Assembly: GCF_040219215.1 (NCBI RefSeq)
Contig: NZ_JAVJSX010000024.1
Span: 83,109-147,108 of the forward strand
Reading direction: 5' to 3'
Source of the DNA: Thalassobaculum_A sp040219215
Lineage (GTDB): Bacteria; Pseudomonadota; Alphaproteobacteria; Thalassobaculales; Thalassobaculaceae
Length of the DNA stretch: 64,000 nt
The first letter of the stretch is position 1. Each line of letters opens with the position of its first letter. Positions 16,526 through 25,830 of this stretch are shown here, piece by piece. The translations under genes and the position numbers were made by a program. The notes beneath the pieces are model-generated. The model ran no database searches. It was not told the DNA's origin and saw only the letters and a list, made by a program, of their open reading frames with translations.

Positions 16526-16819
16526 TCAGTCTCCTTCGGCTCTGTCTGCGGGTTTGATCGGCTCTCGCGAACGGCCGGAAACCAGCGTCAACCAAGGCGA
16601 CAGATGGAAGATGCCCATCAGCAGGGACATCCAGACCATGCCGTCGATCGGCAGGATCGCCGATGCTGTGGAGCACATGGCCATGCCGGCCGCATCGCTT
16701 GCCGATGCCCACGCCATAAGCGCGAAGGTCGGCGAGGCGGCAAGGCCTAGATACTTGGCCACAACGCGTGCCCATCCGGTCGATGTGCTGTCAGGGTTGG
16801 CTGCGGTGAGCAATGTCAT
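16526..16819 (-). CDS. Small hypothetical membrane protein
   Basis: Predicted 97-residue protein with two hydrophobic stretches (about residues 24-52 and 60-80) and a charged C-terminal tail. I do not recognise a family. The ATG at 16819 gives a sensible N-terminus; the open frame upstream (to 16987) looks non-coding. Its stop is two bases before the DUF899 start, suggesting one transcript and perhaps a shared redox- or membrane-related role. Confidence 0.6.
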   Translation of the reverse strand: MTLLTAANPDSTSTGWARVVAKYLGLAASPTFALMAWASASDAAGMAMCSTASAILPIDGMVWMSLLMGIFHLSPWLTLVSGRSREPIKPADRAEGD

Positions 16820-17129
16820 TGTCTGACCTCGGTCGATCTGGGCTGTTTCCAGCCGTTGCAGAACCGAACGAGGACTTAGGACGGCAGAAGCGCCGGGTGA
16901 GAGTGACAAATCTGGCGGGATTTCAATGGACGCTGCCGATCTTGAGCGCTGTGCGAACGCCTGCAACCGGCATCGAAGCATTTGCAACTGCTGATCGCGG
17001 GGTCGGCTTTGATAGGCGACAGCTTTGGTTCTCTTCGGGCGACGAGACGGCCTCGGCGGAATGGTTGAGAACCAGCCCGCTGGCCCCGGCGATCTCGCAG
17101 ACTGGCCGAACGTTCCGCCGCGTTACCGG
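16820..17129. other. Intergenic gap without recognisable gene
   Basis: About 310 bases between the chemoreceptor stop and the small membrane-protein start. I see no convincing ORF, no clear hairpin with T-tract and no repeat. It must contain the promoter of the small membrane-protein/DUF899 operon and the end of the chemoreceptor transcript. Confidence 0.4.
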
Positions 17130-18800
17130 CTACGCGGCCCGTACGTTCAACAGGAACCCTTCGATCGCCTTTCGAAGCTCCGCAGCCTGGACGGTTACAA
17201 TGTCTGCGGCACCCTTCACGTTCTCGGCCGCGGAACCAGCTTGCCCCGCTGCTTCGGTGACGCCGGATATGTTGGATGACACCTCTTGAGTGCCCGATGC
17301 CGCGTCTTGCACGTTGCGGGAGATCTCCCGGGTAGCGGCTTCCTGTTCCTCAACGGCGCTGGCGATTGTCGTGGCGATAACATTGATCTCGCCGACCGTG
17401 CCGGCAATGCCCTTGATTGCCGCGACGGCCTCTCCGGTTGCCATCTGGATGTCGCTCACCTGCTGGCCGATGTCTTCGGTCGCTTTCGCTGTCTGATTTG
17501 CCAGCGATTTCACCTCCGAAGCCACCACAGCAAATCCCTTGCCGGCATCACCCGCCCGCGCTGCTTCAATGGTCGCGTTCAATGCAAGCAGGTTGGTTTG
17601 CTCGGCAATGTCCTGGATCAGGTTCACAATTTCGCCGATCTTCTGTGCCGCCTCGGCCAGCCCTTCGACATGAACATTGGTTCGATTTGCATCGTCACTG
17701 GCCTTGGAAGCAACGGTAGCCGATTGGCTGACCTGACGGCTGATCTCACCGATCGAACTGGATAGTTCTTCTGCTGCTGCAGCAACGGTCTGCACATTTG
17801 CCGATGCCTGCTCCGAGGCTGATGCAACTGCAAGGGATTGGCGGTTCGTCTCTTCGGCAATCGAGGCCATGGAAGTGGCAGTCGTCTGCATCTGCGTTGT
17901 GGCTTCAGCGACTTCGCCCAGCACGGCGGTCACCAACCGATCGAAATCGGCGGTCAGCTTCTCAATCTCCTGGGTTCGACGATCGCGCGCCTCGCGCTCA
18001 CTGGCCTGCTCGACCGCCAGTTCATCCGCTCGGATCATATTGGCCCGAAAGACCTCCAGCGCGTCGGCCATGGCCCCGACTTCGTCTGCGCGCCCCAGAT
18101 TGGGAACACGCACCGATTTGTCGCCTCCCGCGAGCACGCCCATCGTGACCGTCATCTCCTCGATCGGCTTCACGACCCTGCGCACGACGTAGACGTAAAG
18201 TGCCCCCAGAACCATCGCGGCAGCAATTGCGAGCGTCCCTACCATGATCCCCATAAAGAGGCGTGTCTTGGACGCTGCTGTTTGGACCTCCAGGGCGGCA
18301 CGGTCGTTCATCGCCATCTGGAACGCATTCAACGGATCAACGATGACCTGCTTGTTGCGATCATAGTTCTCATCAAACATCAGTGTGCGTGCTGCATCGA
18401 AGCGCCCCTCTGAAACCGCGAGCATTGCGGCTTCCTCGGTCTTGATGAGAGCGTCGGAGTTTTTCTTCGCCTGCTCGATGAGGTCGATTTCCGCCTGCGG
18501 CGCGCCCAGCTCCTTGAGGCGACTGACAACGCGGTCACGCGTCTTGGTTTTCTTGACCTCGTGCCAATAATTGTCCAGATGGCGCTTATCGCCGAACTGA
18601 ACGTAGCGCCGGGCTTCATCGGTCAGATAGTCCGACGCCCTCGCCAAATCGTTGCCGAGTTGCTTGAACTCAGCCTGACGAGCGAGCGCGTGTCGCTCCA
18701 CATCGACCGCCCGATCAAAAAGGACCACACTACCGCCTGCAAGGAGGATCGCTCCGACGATGGCGCCATTCAGCAATTTTATCGATGTCGAGATGTTCAT
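17130..18800 (-). CDS. Methyl-accepting chemotaxis protein
   Basis: Transmembrane chemoreceptor of about 556 residues. It has a short N-terminal tail, TM1 at about 8-28, a roughly 160-residue periplasmic four-helix-type sensor, TM2 (MGIMVGTLAIAAAMVLGALY), a HAMP domain, and a long signalling coiled coil. The hairpin tip reads IAEQTNLLALNATIEAARAG followed by DAGKGFAVVASEVKSLA, the CheA/CheW contact region. There is no C-terminal CheR-docking pentapeptide. The frame opens at a TTG at 18836, but the ATG at 18800 is preferred. A perfect CtrA-type box lies about 140 bases upstream, so expression is probably tied to the motility/cell-cycle programme. GC is visibly lower than in flanking metabolic genes. 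Confidence 0.93.
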   Translation of the reverse strand: MNISTSIKLLNGAIVGAILLAGGSVVLFDRAVDVERHALARQAEFKQLGNDLARASDYLTDEARRYVQFGDKRHLDNYWHEVKKTKTRDRVVSRLKELGAPQAEIDLIEQAKKNSDALIKTEEAAMLAVSEGRFDAARTLMFDENYDRNKQVIVDPLNAFQMAMNDRAALEVQTAASKTRLFMGIMVGTLAIAAAMVLGALYVYVVRRVVKPIEEMTVTMGVLAGGDKSVRVPNLGRADEVGAMADALEVFRANMIRADELAVEQASEREARDRRTQEIEKLTADFDRLVTAVLGEVAEATTQMQTTATSMASIAEETNRQSLAVASASEQASANVQTVAAAAEELSSSIGEISRQVSQSATVASKASDDANRTNVHVEGLAEAAQKIGEIVNLIQDIAEQTNLLALNATIEAARAGDAGKGFAVVASEVKSLANQTAKATEDIGQQVSDIQMATGEAVAAIKGIAGTVGEINVIATTIASAVEEQEAATREISRNVQDAASGTQEVSSNISGVTEAAGQAGSAAENVKGAADIVTVQAAELRKAIEGFLLNVRAA

Positions 18801-18917
18801 TCGCTGGACTCTTTCGCGCAATCCGGGGTTTAACAACGACAGTCGTCAACAGGCGAAACAGATTCCGAAACATATTCGAACCAGAATCACTCTGGATACT
18901 TCCGAGCCTCTGGCCTC

Positions 18918-18933
18918 GAATACGAACGTATTC
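18918..18933. promoter_or_regulatory. Perfect palindrome upstream of the chemoreceptor
   Basis: GAATACG-AA-CGTATTC, a 7-bp inverted repeat around two bases, lies between the CtrA-type box and the chemoreceptor start. It may be a second regulator's operator. Confidence 0.4.
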
Positions 18934-18941
18934 TCAACAAG

Positions 18942-18957
18942 TTAATGCCTGATTAAC
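18942..18957. promoter_or_regulatory. CtrA box (TTAA-N7-TTAAC) upstream of the chemoreceptor
   Basis: TTAA (18942-18945), seven bases, TTAAC (18953-18957): an exact match to the full CtrA consensus on the plus strand, and TTAA-N7-TTAA on the chemoreceptor strand. It lies 142 bases upstream of the chemoreceptor ATG. Confidence 0.65.
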
Positions 18958-19142
18958 AGATCACTTAAAGTAGAATGGTTGGGCAGGGCGACCAAGCGGG
19001 CCACAAGGTGACCACGGAACGGCCAGCGGTCATCGATGCCCGAACCAACAATCTGAAGCACCGGCCTGCACAAATGCGGGGACGGCAACGCCGGGGGCCA
19101 CATGCCCGCCTCGCTTCACATCAGGCAATGTACTTGGGAGAA

Positions 19143-19219
<77 letters not shown>

Positions 19220-19360
19220 GTCGAAGGCCGGAACCTAATGCGCATCGCCCGCTGAATCAAGCAGTGCGTGGCGGTCGCCCCAGCCACGCCGGTCGATTGC
19301 TACCGACCGCACGGGTGTGCTCGAATGCCGGCTCCCGCCGCCCGTTGAAAGCCCTCCGAG

Positions 19361-21061
19361 ATGCCACAGCCCGACACCGCCACTACCCATGCCTGCGACG
19401 TCCTGGTCATCGGCTCCGGCGCCGGCGGCCTGTCGGCGGCCGTGACCGCCGCCAAGCTCGGCCTGAAGGTGCTGGTGGTCGAGAAGGAGGAGGTCTACGG
19501 CGGCACCACGGCGCGCTCCGGCGGCTGGCTGTGGATCCCGTGCAACGGGCCGTCGGCACGCGAGGGCGTGGTCGACTCGGTCGAGGCGGCGCGCACCTAC
19601 CTGCAGCACGAGACCGGCAACCATTTCGACGCCGAGCGGGTCGACGCCTTCCTCGACGCCGGCCCGAAGATGGTCGAGTTCTTCGAGCGCGAGACCGAGG
19701 TCGAGTTCGTCACCGGGCCGACCTTCTCGGACTATCACCCCGATGCGCCCGGAGGCGTGCCCGGCGGCCGCTCGATCTGCGCCGCTCCCTACGACGGCCG
19801 TCGGCTCGGCTCGCGGCTGAAGACGCTGCGCCCGCCGCTGAGGGAGATCACCTTCGTCGGTATGATGATCGGCTCCGGCAAGGAGCTGCTGCACTTCTTC
19901 AACGTCACCCGTTCGGTCAAGTCGGCGGCGTTCGTCGCCGGCAAGCTGGCAGCCCACATGCGCGACCTCGCCCTGCACGGCCGCGCGGTGCGGCTGACCA
20001 ACGGCAACGCCTTAGCCGGTCGACTGGCCAAGTCGGCGTTCGATGCCGGGGTCGAGCTCTGGGTCTCCAGCCCGGCGGGCGAACTCACGGTCGAGGACGG
20101 CAAGGTGGTCGGCGCGGTCGTGTCGCGCGACGGCACGCCGGTGAAGGTATCGGCCGCCAAGGGTGTGGTTCTGGCAGCCGGTGGGTTTCCGCAGGACCTC
20201 GACCGGCGCAAGCAGCTGTTCGCGCACGCAGAGCACTTCTCGCCGGCTCCTCCGGGCAACACCGGCGACGGGCTGCGGCTGGGCGAAGGTGCCGGTGCGG
20301 CGGTCGAACTGGGCTACCCCAACGCCGCCGCCTGGGTCCCGATCAGCCAGGTGCCGTGGCCGGACGGCACCATGGGCACCTTCCCGCACTTCATCGACCG
20401 GGCGAAACCCGGGGTGATCGCGACCACCGCACGGGGCGTGCGGTTCGTGAACGAGGGCAACTCCTACCACGACTTCATCCAGGCCATGGTCAAGGCCTGC
20501 GACGGCCTGGACGAGAACGCCGCTTGGCTGATCTGCGACCACCCGACGATCCGGCGCTACGGCCTGGGGTTCGTGAAGCCGTTCCCGCTGCCGCTGACCC
20601 CGCACATCAATTCCGGCTACCTGAAGCGCGGCCGCACCCTGGCGGAACTGGCAGCGGCGACCGGCATCGACGCGGCGGCGCTGGAGCGCACGGTCGCGGA
20701 GTTCAACGGCCCGGCCCGGCGCGGCGAGGACCCCGCATTCCACAAGGGCTCGACCGCCTACAACCGCTCGCTCGGCGATCCGACCGTGACGCCGAACCCG
20801 TGCGTCGCCCCGGTCGAGCGCGGGCCGTTCTATGCGGTGAAACTGGTGATCGGCGATCTCGGCACCTTCGCCGGCGTGAAGACCGATGCCAACGCCCAGG
20901 TGCTGGACAAGGCCGGCAAGCCGATCCCGGGCCTGTACGCGGCCGGCAACGACAACGCCAGCATCATGGGCGGCAACTACCCCGGCGGCGGCATCACCCT
21001 GGGTCCCGCGATGACGTTCGGCTGGGTCGCCGCCCGGCACATGGCGGGCGTGGCTGACTGA
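19361..21061 (+). CDS. FAD-dependent oxidoreductase, 3-ketosteroid dehydrogenase/fumarate reductase flavoprotein type
   Basis: Flavoprotein of 566 residues. The N-terminal FAD-binding motif is VLVIGSGAGGLSAAVTAAKLG with an acidic residue at the end of strand 2 (VVEKEE), followed by YGGTTARSGGWLWIP. The C-terminal FAD segment reads GLYAAGNDNASIMGGNYPGG then GITLGPAMTFG. The middle substrate domain (about 140-430) and these patterns match KSTD-like FAD_binding_2 enzymes that introduce double bonds next to a ketone. It nearly abuts the TauD-type gene on the other strand. Substrate unknown. Confidence 0.88.
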   Translation: MPQPDTATTHACDVLVIGSGAGGLSAAVTAAKLGLKVLVVEKEEVYGGTTARSGGWLWIPCNGPSAREGVVDSVEAARTYLQHETGNHFDAERVDAFLDAGPKMVEFFERETEVEFVTGPTFSDYHPDAPGGVPGGRSICAAPYDGRRLGSRLKTLRPPLREITFVGMMIGSGKELLHFFNVTRSVKSAAFVAGKLAAHMRDLALHGRAVRLTNGNALAGRLAKSAFDAGVELWVSSPAGELTVEDGKVVGAVVSRDGTPVKVSAAKGVVLAAGGFPQDLDRRKQLFAHAEHFSPAPPGNTGDGLRLGEGAGAAVELGYPNAAAWVPISQVPWPDGTMGTFPHFIDRAKPGVIATTARGVRFVNEGNSYHDFIQAMVKACDGLDENAAWLICDHPTIRRYGLGFVKPFPLPLTPHINSGYLKRGRTLAELAAATGIDAAALERTVAEFNGPARRGEDPAFHKGSTAYNRSLGDPTVTPNPCVAPVERGPFYAVKLVIGDLGTFAGVKTDANAQVLDKAGKPIPGLYAAGNDNASIMGGNYPGGGITLGPAMTFGWVAARHMAGVAD

Positions 21062-21071
21062 GGCTTGAGCC

Positions 21072-21911
21072 TCACACCGGCTTGTCGCCCGCCAGGGTGA
21101 CGCGGTGCATCAGCCGGCGGAAGCCGTGGTAGTCGTTGATCGGGTTGTGCTGGGTGCAGCGGTTGTCCCAGAACGCGACCGCGCCCTTGGTCCACTGGAA
21201 CCGGCAGGTCAGTTCCGACTTGATCTGGTGGCGGAACAGGAACTCCAGGATCGGCGCGCTCTCTTCCTCGGTCATGCCCTCAAAATGCGTGGTGTGGGCG
21301 ACGTTGACGTACAGCACCTTGCGGCCGGTCTCCGGATGGGTGCGCACCGCCGGGTGCCGGGAGACCAGTTCGTCACCCTTCAGACCGACCGATGAGTGCT
21401 TCATCATGTCGGTGCGGGTCTTCTGGGCGGTTCCCTTGCCGGAGATGTGCACCGCCGTCAGCCCGCCCAGGAAGTTCTGCAGCGGCTCCGACAGCGTCTC
21501 GTAGGCGATGTACTGGTTGGCGAACTCGGTGTCGCCGCCATAGGGCGGAACTTCCAGCGCATACAGGATGGTGCCCATCGGCGGCACCTGCTGGTAGACC
21601 GTGTCGGAATGCCAGAGCCCGCCGAAATTGCTGCGGTCCTCCTCGCGCTTCAGGATCGGGGTGATCTCCGGAAACCCGTCGAGACCCTTCACGAACGGAT
21701 AGGCGACCGGCTGGCCGAACCGCAGCGAGAACGCCATTAACTGTTCCGGCGTCAGTTCCTGGTCGCGGAAGAAGATCACCAGATGATCCAGCAGCGCCTT
21801 GCGGATCGCGCCGACCACGGCGTCGGAGAGGTTCTGTGACAGGTCGACCCCGCCGACTTCGGCGCCGATCGCTCCGGCGACCGGCTTCACGGTAAGGGCT
21901 GCTTCAGCCAT
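21072..21911 (-). CDS. TauD/TfdA family Fe(II)/2-oxoglutarate dioxygenase
   Basis: Dioxygenase of 279 residues in the taurine/2,4-D dioxygenase family. The facial triad is intact: H101 and D103 (LWHSDTVY) and H255 (TQHNPINDY), with R266 and R270 placed to bind 2-oxoglutarate, essentially the TauD numbering. The N-terminus (VKPVAGAIGAEVGGVDLSQ) is typical. The frame is open far upstream, but the ATG at 21911 matches homologues. The product hydroxylates a small sulfonate, aryloxy or related acid; no transporter adjoins it, so the substrate is open. Confidence 0.9.
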   Translation of the reverse strand: MAEAALTVKPVAGAIGAEVGGVDLSQNLSDAVVGAIRKALLDHLVIFFRDQELTPEQLMAFSLRFGQPVAYPFVKGLDGFPEITPILKREEDRSNFGGLWHSDTVYQQVPPMGTILYALEVPPYGGDTEFANQYIAYETLSEPLQNFLGGLTAVHISGKGTAQKTRTDMMKHSSVGLKGDELVSRHPAVRTHPETGRKVLYVNVAHTTHFEGMTEEESAPILEFLFRHQIKSELTCRFQWTKGAVAFWDNRCTQHNPINDYHGFRRLMHRVTLAGDKPV

Positions 21912-22016
21912 GGCAGGCGTCTCCGTCAGGTCGTCCCGTTCAGGCGATGCTAGCGCAGGCAATTCGCCCGGCCTACCGTGACCGGCGGCACGAGACCGGT
22001 GAACGAGGGCACGGCG

Positions 22017-23027
22017 ATGGACCAGCAGACATTCGACCTGGGCGCGACGAGACTGCAGCGCGGAATGACCGTTCCGAACGCCCGGATCGTCTACAGGACA
22101 TACGGGACGCTCGCCCCCGACAAGTCGAACGTCGTGCTGTACCCGACGTCCTACGGCGCCCAGCACACCGACACCGAGTGGCTGATCGCGCCGGACAAGG
22201 TGCTGGATCCCGGACGCTGGTTCATCGTCATCCCGAACATGTTCACCAACGGGCTGTCGACCTCGCCAAGCAACCTGGGCGAACCGTTCGGACATGGCCG
22301 GTTCCCCGAGTTCACCCACTGGGACAATGTGCACGCCCAGAGGCGCCTGCTGGAAGAAGTGTTCGGGATTGAGCGGGTCGCTCTGGCCTATGGCTGGTCG
22401 ATGGGCGCGCAGCAGGCCCTGCACTGGGGCGCGATCTTCCCGGACCGGGTGGACCGTATCGTCGCGGTCTGCGGGTCGGCCCGGACCTCAGTCCACAACA
22501 AAGTGTTCATCGACGGGGTGCGCGCCACCCTGACGGCCGACGCGGCATGGCGTGGCTCGTACTTCGCCGAGCGGCCGGTGACCGGCCTGCGCGCCATGGG
22601 CCGGGTCTATGCCGGCTGGGCGATGAGCCAGGCGTTCTACCGCGAGAACCTGCACCTGACCGTCGGGTTCAGCAGCCTGGAGGACTGGCTGGTCCGCAGT
22701 TGGGAAGCAAACTTCCTGCGCCGTTCCGGCGACGATCTGGTGGCGTCGCTGAAGACCTGGGAGTTGTCGGACATCAGCGACAACCTGGTCTACGGCGGCG
22801 ACCTGGATGCGGCGCTCGGCGCGATCACCGCCAAGGCGATCGTCATGCCGTCGCGTACCGATCTGTACTTCACACCCGAAGACAGCGCGGCCGAGACGGC
22901 GAAGATGCCGAACGCCGAGTTCCGGCCGATCGAATCGATCTGGGGCCACCGCGCCGGCAACCCGGCGCTGAACCAGGTCGACATGCGGTTCCTGCGCCAG
23001 GCGGTTGACGACATCACCGACGTCTGA
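22017..23027 (+). CDS. Alpha/beta hydrolase, homoserine O-acetyltransferase (MetX)-like
   Basis: Alpha/beta-hydrolase fold protein of about 336 residues with overall MetX layout: NARIVYRTYGTLAPDKSNVV near the N-terminus, the segment FIVIPNMFTNGLSTSPSN, the nucleophile elbow GWSMGAQQALHW (S128), a lid region, and a C-terminal acid and histidine (PSRTDLYFTPED; WGHRAGNP). True MetX enzymes usually have GGSMGG at the elbow; here it is GWSMGA, so an esterase of the MekB type is as likely as an acetyltransferase. The ATG at 22017 has GAGGG nine bases upstream and is preferred to the upstream open frame. Confidence 0.82.
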   Translation: MDQQTFDLGATRLQRGMTVPNARIVYRTYGTLAPDKSNVVLYPTSYGAQHTDTEWLIAPDKVLDPGRWFIVIPNMFTNGLSTSPSNLGEPFGHGRFPEFTHWDNVHAQRRLLEEVFGIERVALAYGWSMGAQQALHWGAIFPDRVDRIVAVCGSARTSVHNKVFIDGVRATLTADAAWRGSYFAERPVTGLRAMGRVYAGWAMSQAFYRENLHLTVGFSSLEDWLVRSWEANFLRRSGDDLVASLKTWELSDISDNLVYGGDLDAALGAITAKAIVMPSRTDLYFTPEDSAAETAKMPNAEFRPIESIWGHRAGNPALNQVDMRFLRQAVDDITDV

Positions 23028-23111
23028 GGTCGGATACAGGCTTGCACATCCTCATGCTTTCGGTCCGAATGGCTGCGGGCGCAGACCGCGTCCGTCAGCA
23101 GAGTTTGCGTC

Positions 23112-24101
23112 ATGGCACGTCCCCAGGCGGCGACAACCGTCGATCGCCCGTCGCCGCCCCCGGGAATCGCCCCCGACCAGCCGTTGCTGGCAATCGGTTT
23201 CCTGCTTGGCGCCAATTTCGTATTCACCGCGATGGACGGCTTCGCCAAGGGACTGGCCGGCTCCGGAATGGCGGCCGAGCAGATCATCCTGCTGCGCTAT
23301 GCCCTGGTCTCGGTGCTGCTGCTGCCAGCGGTGCTGCGGCATTGGCACGGGCGGCCGTGGCGGACGACCCGTCCTATAGCGCACATCGCGCGTGGCGTGC
23401 TGCTGATCGGCTCGGCCACGCTGTTCGTGCACGCCATGGTCCACCTACCGCTGGAAACCGCGACCGCCATCGGCTTCGTGTCGCCGCTATACGTCACTGC
23501 CCTGTCGATCCCGTTCCTGGGTGAGAAGGTCGGGATTCGTCGGTGGGCCGCAGTCGGCGCTGGTTTCGTCGGAGTGCTGCTGATCCTGCGGCCCGGCAGC
23601 GACGTCTTTCAACTGGCGATGCTGCTTCCGCTGGTATCCTCGTTGTGCTGGGCGGCCGGCCTGATCCTGACCCGCCAGATGCGCGGAACGGAAGGGCCGC
23701 TGACCATCCTCATCTGGTCGACCGTGTCCGGGCTGGTCGCGATCATCCCGCTCGGCATCATCGACTGGCGAACTCCGACCACCGCCGAATGGAGTTTCCT
23801 GGTCGCCATCGCGATCTGCCATGTCGCCGGCCAGTACCTGACCATCCGGGCATTCATGCTGGCATCGGCGTCGCTGATCGCGCCGTTCTCGTACAGCACC
23901 CTGGTGTGGGCGATCCTGATCGGCGTCTTTGCCTTCGGCTCATATCCGGACCTGCCTACCCTGATGGGCGGCGCACTGCTGGTCGCGGCCGGCATCTACG
24001 TCTGGCATCGCGAACGCCTGGTCACCGGCATGCCGACCAACCCCGGCGGTTCGATTGCCGAGGTTGCGGAAGCATCGAAGGACGACCGGAACCCGACCTA
24101 A
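23112..24101 (+). CDS. DMT superfamily transporter (EamA type)
   Basis: Inner-membrane protein of 329 residues with ten hydrophobic helices in two EamA repeats (about 25-155 and 165-295). Typical features are the early LLGANFVFTAMDGFAKGLAG, the repeat-ending PLYVTALSIPFLGEK and the second-repeat SASLIAPFSYSTLVWAILIG. The role is metabolite export of unknown specificity. Its TAA stop overlaps the stop of the convergent CoA-transferase gene by four bases. Confidence 0.9.
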   Translation: MARPQAATTVDRPSPPPGIAPDQPLLAIGFLLGANFVFTAMDGFAKGLAGSGMAAEQIILLRYALVSVLLLPAVLRHWHGRPWRTTRPIAHIARGVLLIGSATLFVHAMVHLPLETATAIGFVSPLYVTALSIPFLGEKVGIRRWAAVGAGFVGVLLILRPGSDVFQLAMLLPLVSSLCWAAGLILTRQMRGTEGPLTILIWSTVSGLVAIIPLGIIDWRTPTTAEWSFLVAIAICHVAGQYLTIRAFMLASASLIAPFSYSTLVWAILIGVFAFGSYPDLPTLMGGALLVAAGIYVWHRERLVTGMPTNPGGSIAEVAEASKDDRNPT

Positions 24102-25324
24102 TCGGCCTCCTCGCGTGCCACGATGCCGGTTTCGTACAGCTTGCCGATCGCTCCCGACGGCAAGCCGAGAAGGTCCCCAAGAATGGCGTCGTTGTCGGCA
24201 CCCAGGATCGGGGCGGGACGGGGCGGGGCGCGATCGCCGTCGGTCGTCGCGAAGGGCGAACCGGCGGCCAGCACCGGCCCCACGCCCGGCTGATCGACCA
24301 TCGCAAACATCGGATTGGCGACCGACGCCCGCGGGTCGCGCTCCAGCGCCTGCCGGACCGTCTGGTATGGGCCCCAGGACACCCCGGCGGCATCGAATGC
24401 CGAGGCTACATCGGGCAGATTCCGCGCGGCAATCCACGGGGCGACCAGCCCGGCAATCGCGTCACGATGGATGTAGCGGGCACCTTCGTCGCGCAGGCTG
24501 ACACCAAGCTGAGCCTCCAGGTCCTGCACCGCCTGGGCGATGCCGCAGACCTCGACCAGCGCCTTCCATTGCTTCGACGTCAGCGCGACGATCATCACCC
24601 GCTCGCCGTCTGCAGTCGGAAAATCCCGACCGAACGCGCCGTAAAGATCGTTGCCGGACGGTCCCCGGTCGACGCCGTTGACCGACGCCTCGGCCAGGAT
24701 GCCGAGATGACCGACAGTCGCGAACGCCACGTCCGAGAGCGCCAGCCGGATCGACTTGCCCTGGCCGGTGCGCATCCGTTCGATCGTGGCCGACACCAGG
24801 CCGAACGCCGCGCTAAGCCCGCAGGCGACGTCCCAGGCCGGCAGCACGTGGTTGGTCGGCGCCTCACGCCCACCGCTGCCGGTCATCGCCGGCAGGCCGA
24901 CGGCCGGATTGATGGTGTAGTCGACGGCGTTCGAGCCGTCGTGATTGCCGGTTATCTCCACCTTGATCACGTCCACACGACGGGCCTGAAGTACATCGTC
25001 GGCGAGCCACGGCAGTCCCGCGAAGTTGGTCAGCAGCAGCCCCCCGCCGTCACCCGGCGCGGCAATGAGGGTCTGGACGATCTCTCGTCCCTCCGGGCGG
25101 CGGATGTCGACGCAGAGCGAACGCTTGCCCTTGTTCAATCCGGTCCAGAACAGGCTGCGCCCGGACGCGGCGGCCAACGGCCAGCGCCGGTAGTCCAGCC
25201 CGCCTCCCGGAGGATCGAAGCGGATCACGTCGGCTCCGGCCTGGGCCAGCGTCAGGCCGGCAAGCGGGGCGGCAACGAAGGCCGAGCCTTCGACAACGCG
25301 CAGGTGGCCGAGTGGGCCGAACAT
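24098..25324 (-). CDS. CaiB/BaiF family CoA transferase
   Basis: Class III CoA transferase of 408 residues that moves CoA between carboxylic acids. The opening (GHLRVVEGSAFVAAPLAGLT, then AQAGADVIRFDPPGGGLDYR) is the family N-terminus, followed by KGKRSLCVDIRRPEGREIV and the segment GNDLYGAFGRDFPTADGERV. It is a single gene with no acyl-CoA dehydrogenase next to it, so the acid is unknown. It is divergent from hspQ and converges on the EamA transporter. Confidence 0.88.
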   Translation of the reverse strand: MFGPLGHLRVVEGSAFVAAPLAGLTLAQAGADVIRFDPPGGGLDYRRWPLAAASGRSLFWTGLNKGKRSLCVDIRRPEGREIVQTLIAAPGDGGGLLLTNFAGLPWLADDVLQARRVDVIKVEITGNHDGSNAVDYTINPAVGLPAMTGSGGREAPTNHVLPAWDVACGLSAAFGLVSATIERMRTGQGKSIRLALSDVAFATVGHLGILAEASVNGVDRGPSGNDLYGAFGRDFPTADGERVMIVALTSKQWKALVEVCGIAQAVQDLEAQLGVSLRDEGARYIHRDAIAGLVAPWIAARNLPDVASAFDAAGVSWGPYQTVRQALERDPRASVANPMFAMVDQPGVGPVLAAGSPFATTDGDRAPPRPAPILGADNDAILGDLLGLPSGAIGKLYETGIVAREEAD

Positions 25325-25358
25325 GATGCGATCTCCCGATGAAGCGGAGGCGCAATCT

Positions 25359-25387
25359 TGTCCTTCGCGCCAAAAAGATCAAATATA
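25359..25387 (+). promoter_or_regulatory. Possible hspQ promoter
   Basis: A -35-like TTGTCC (25359-25364) is separated by 17 bases from AAATAT (25382-25387) in an AT-rich patch just upstream of hspQ. The preceding base makes CTTG, which also resembles the -35 of heat-shock sigma factors. Moderate match only. Confidence 0.35.
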
Positions 25388-25425
25388 TGATGATTTCGCC
25401 GCCTTTGACCGTCGGGATGGACCGA

Positions 25426-25752
25426 ATGAAGATTGTCGCGCCGAACTTCTCCCTGGGAGCCATCGTCAGGCACCGCCTGCACGATTTCCGCGGGGTGGTG
25501 TTCGACATCGATGCGGAGTTCGCCAACACCGAGGAGTGGTACGAGTCCATCCCGGAGCACATGCGGCCGCGCCGGGATCAGCCGTTCTACCACCTGCTCG
25601 CCGAGAACCCGGAGAGCTACTACGTAGCCTACGTCTCCGAGCAGAACCTGGTCGAGGACGGCACCAACGGCCCGGTCGACCACCCCAAGGTCCCGGAGTT
25701 TTTCGATCGCCTGGAAGACGGCCGCTACATCTTCAAGCAACCGACCGCGTAG
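25426..25752 (+). CDS. hspQ: Heat shock protein HspQ (YccV-like, hemimethylated-DNA-binding fold)
   Basis: Small cytoplasmic protein of about 108 residues. In gamma-proteobacteria HspQ promotes Lon-mediated degradation and binds hemimethylated DNA. Family segments are FSLGAIVRHRLHDFRGVVFD, NTEEWYESIPEHMRPRRDQP, FYHLLAENPESYYVAYVSEQ and the C-terminal HPKVPEFFDRLEDGRY. The frame is open to 25339. I take the ATG at 25426 because homologues start here, though one at 25417 is possible. Confidence 0.92.
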   Translation: MKIVAPNFSLGAIVRHRLHDFRGVVFDIDAEFANTEEWYESIPEHMRPRRDQPFYHLLAENPESYYVAYVSEQNLVEDGTNGPVDHPKVPEFFDRLEDGRYIFKQPTA

Positions 25753-25830
25753 CCTCCGAGCCTGCTTGCGGCCAGCCGGTACGTTGGCGCAGGATATCCG
25801 AGTCTAACTGAAACCGGATCACAGGCGGCG

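Noticed and set aside
18953..18968. A second CtrA-like pair TTAA-N8-TTAA next to the chemoreceptor box
   Set aside because: Spacing is eight, not seven, so it does not match the expected arrangement.
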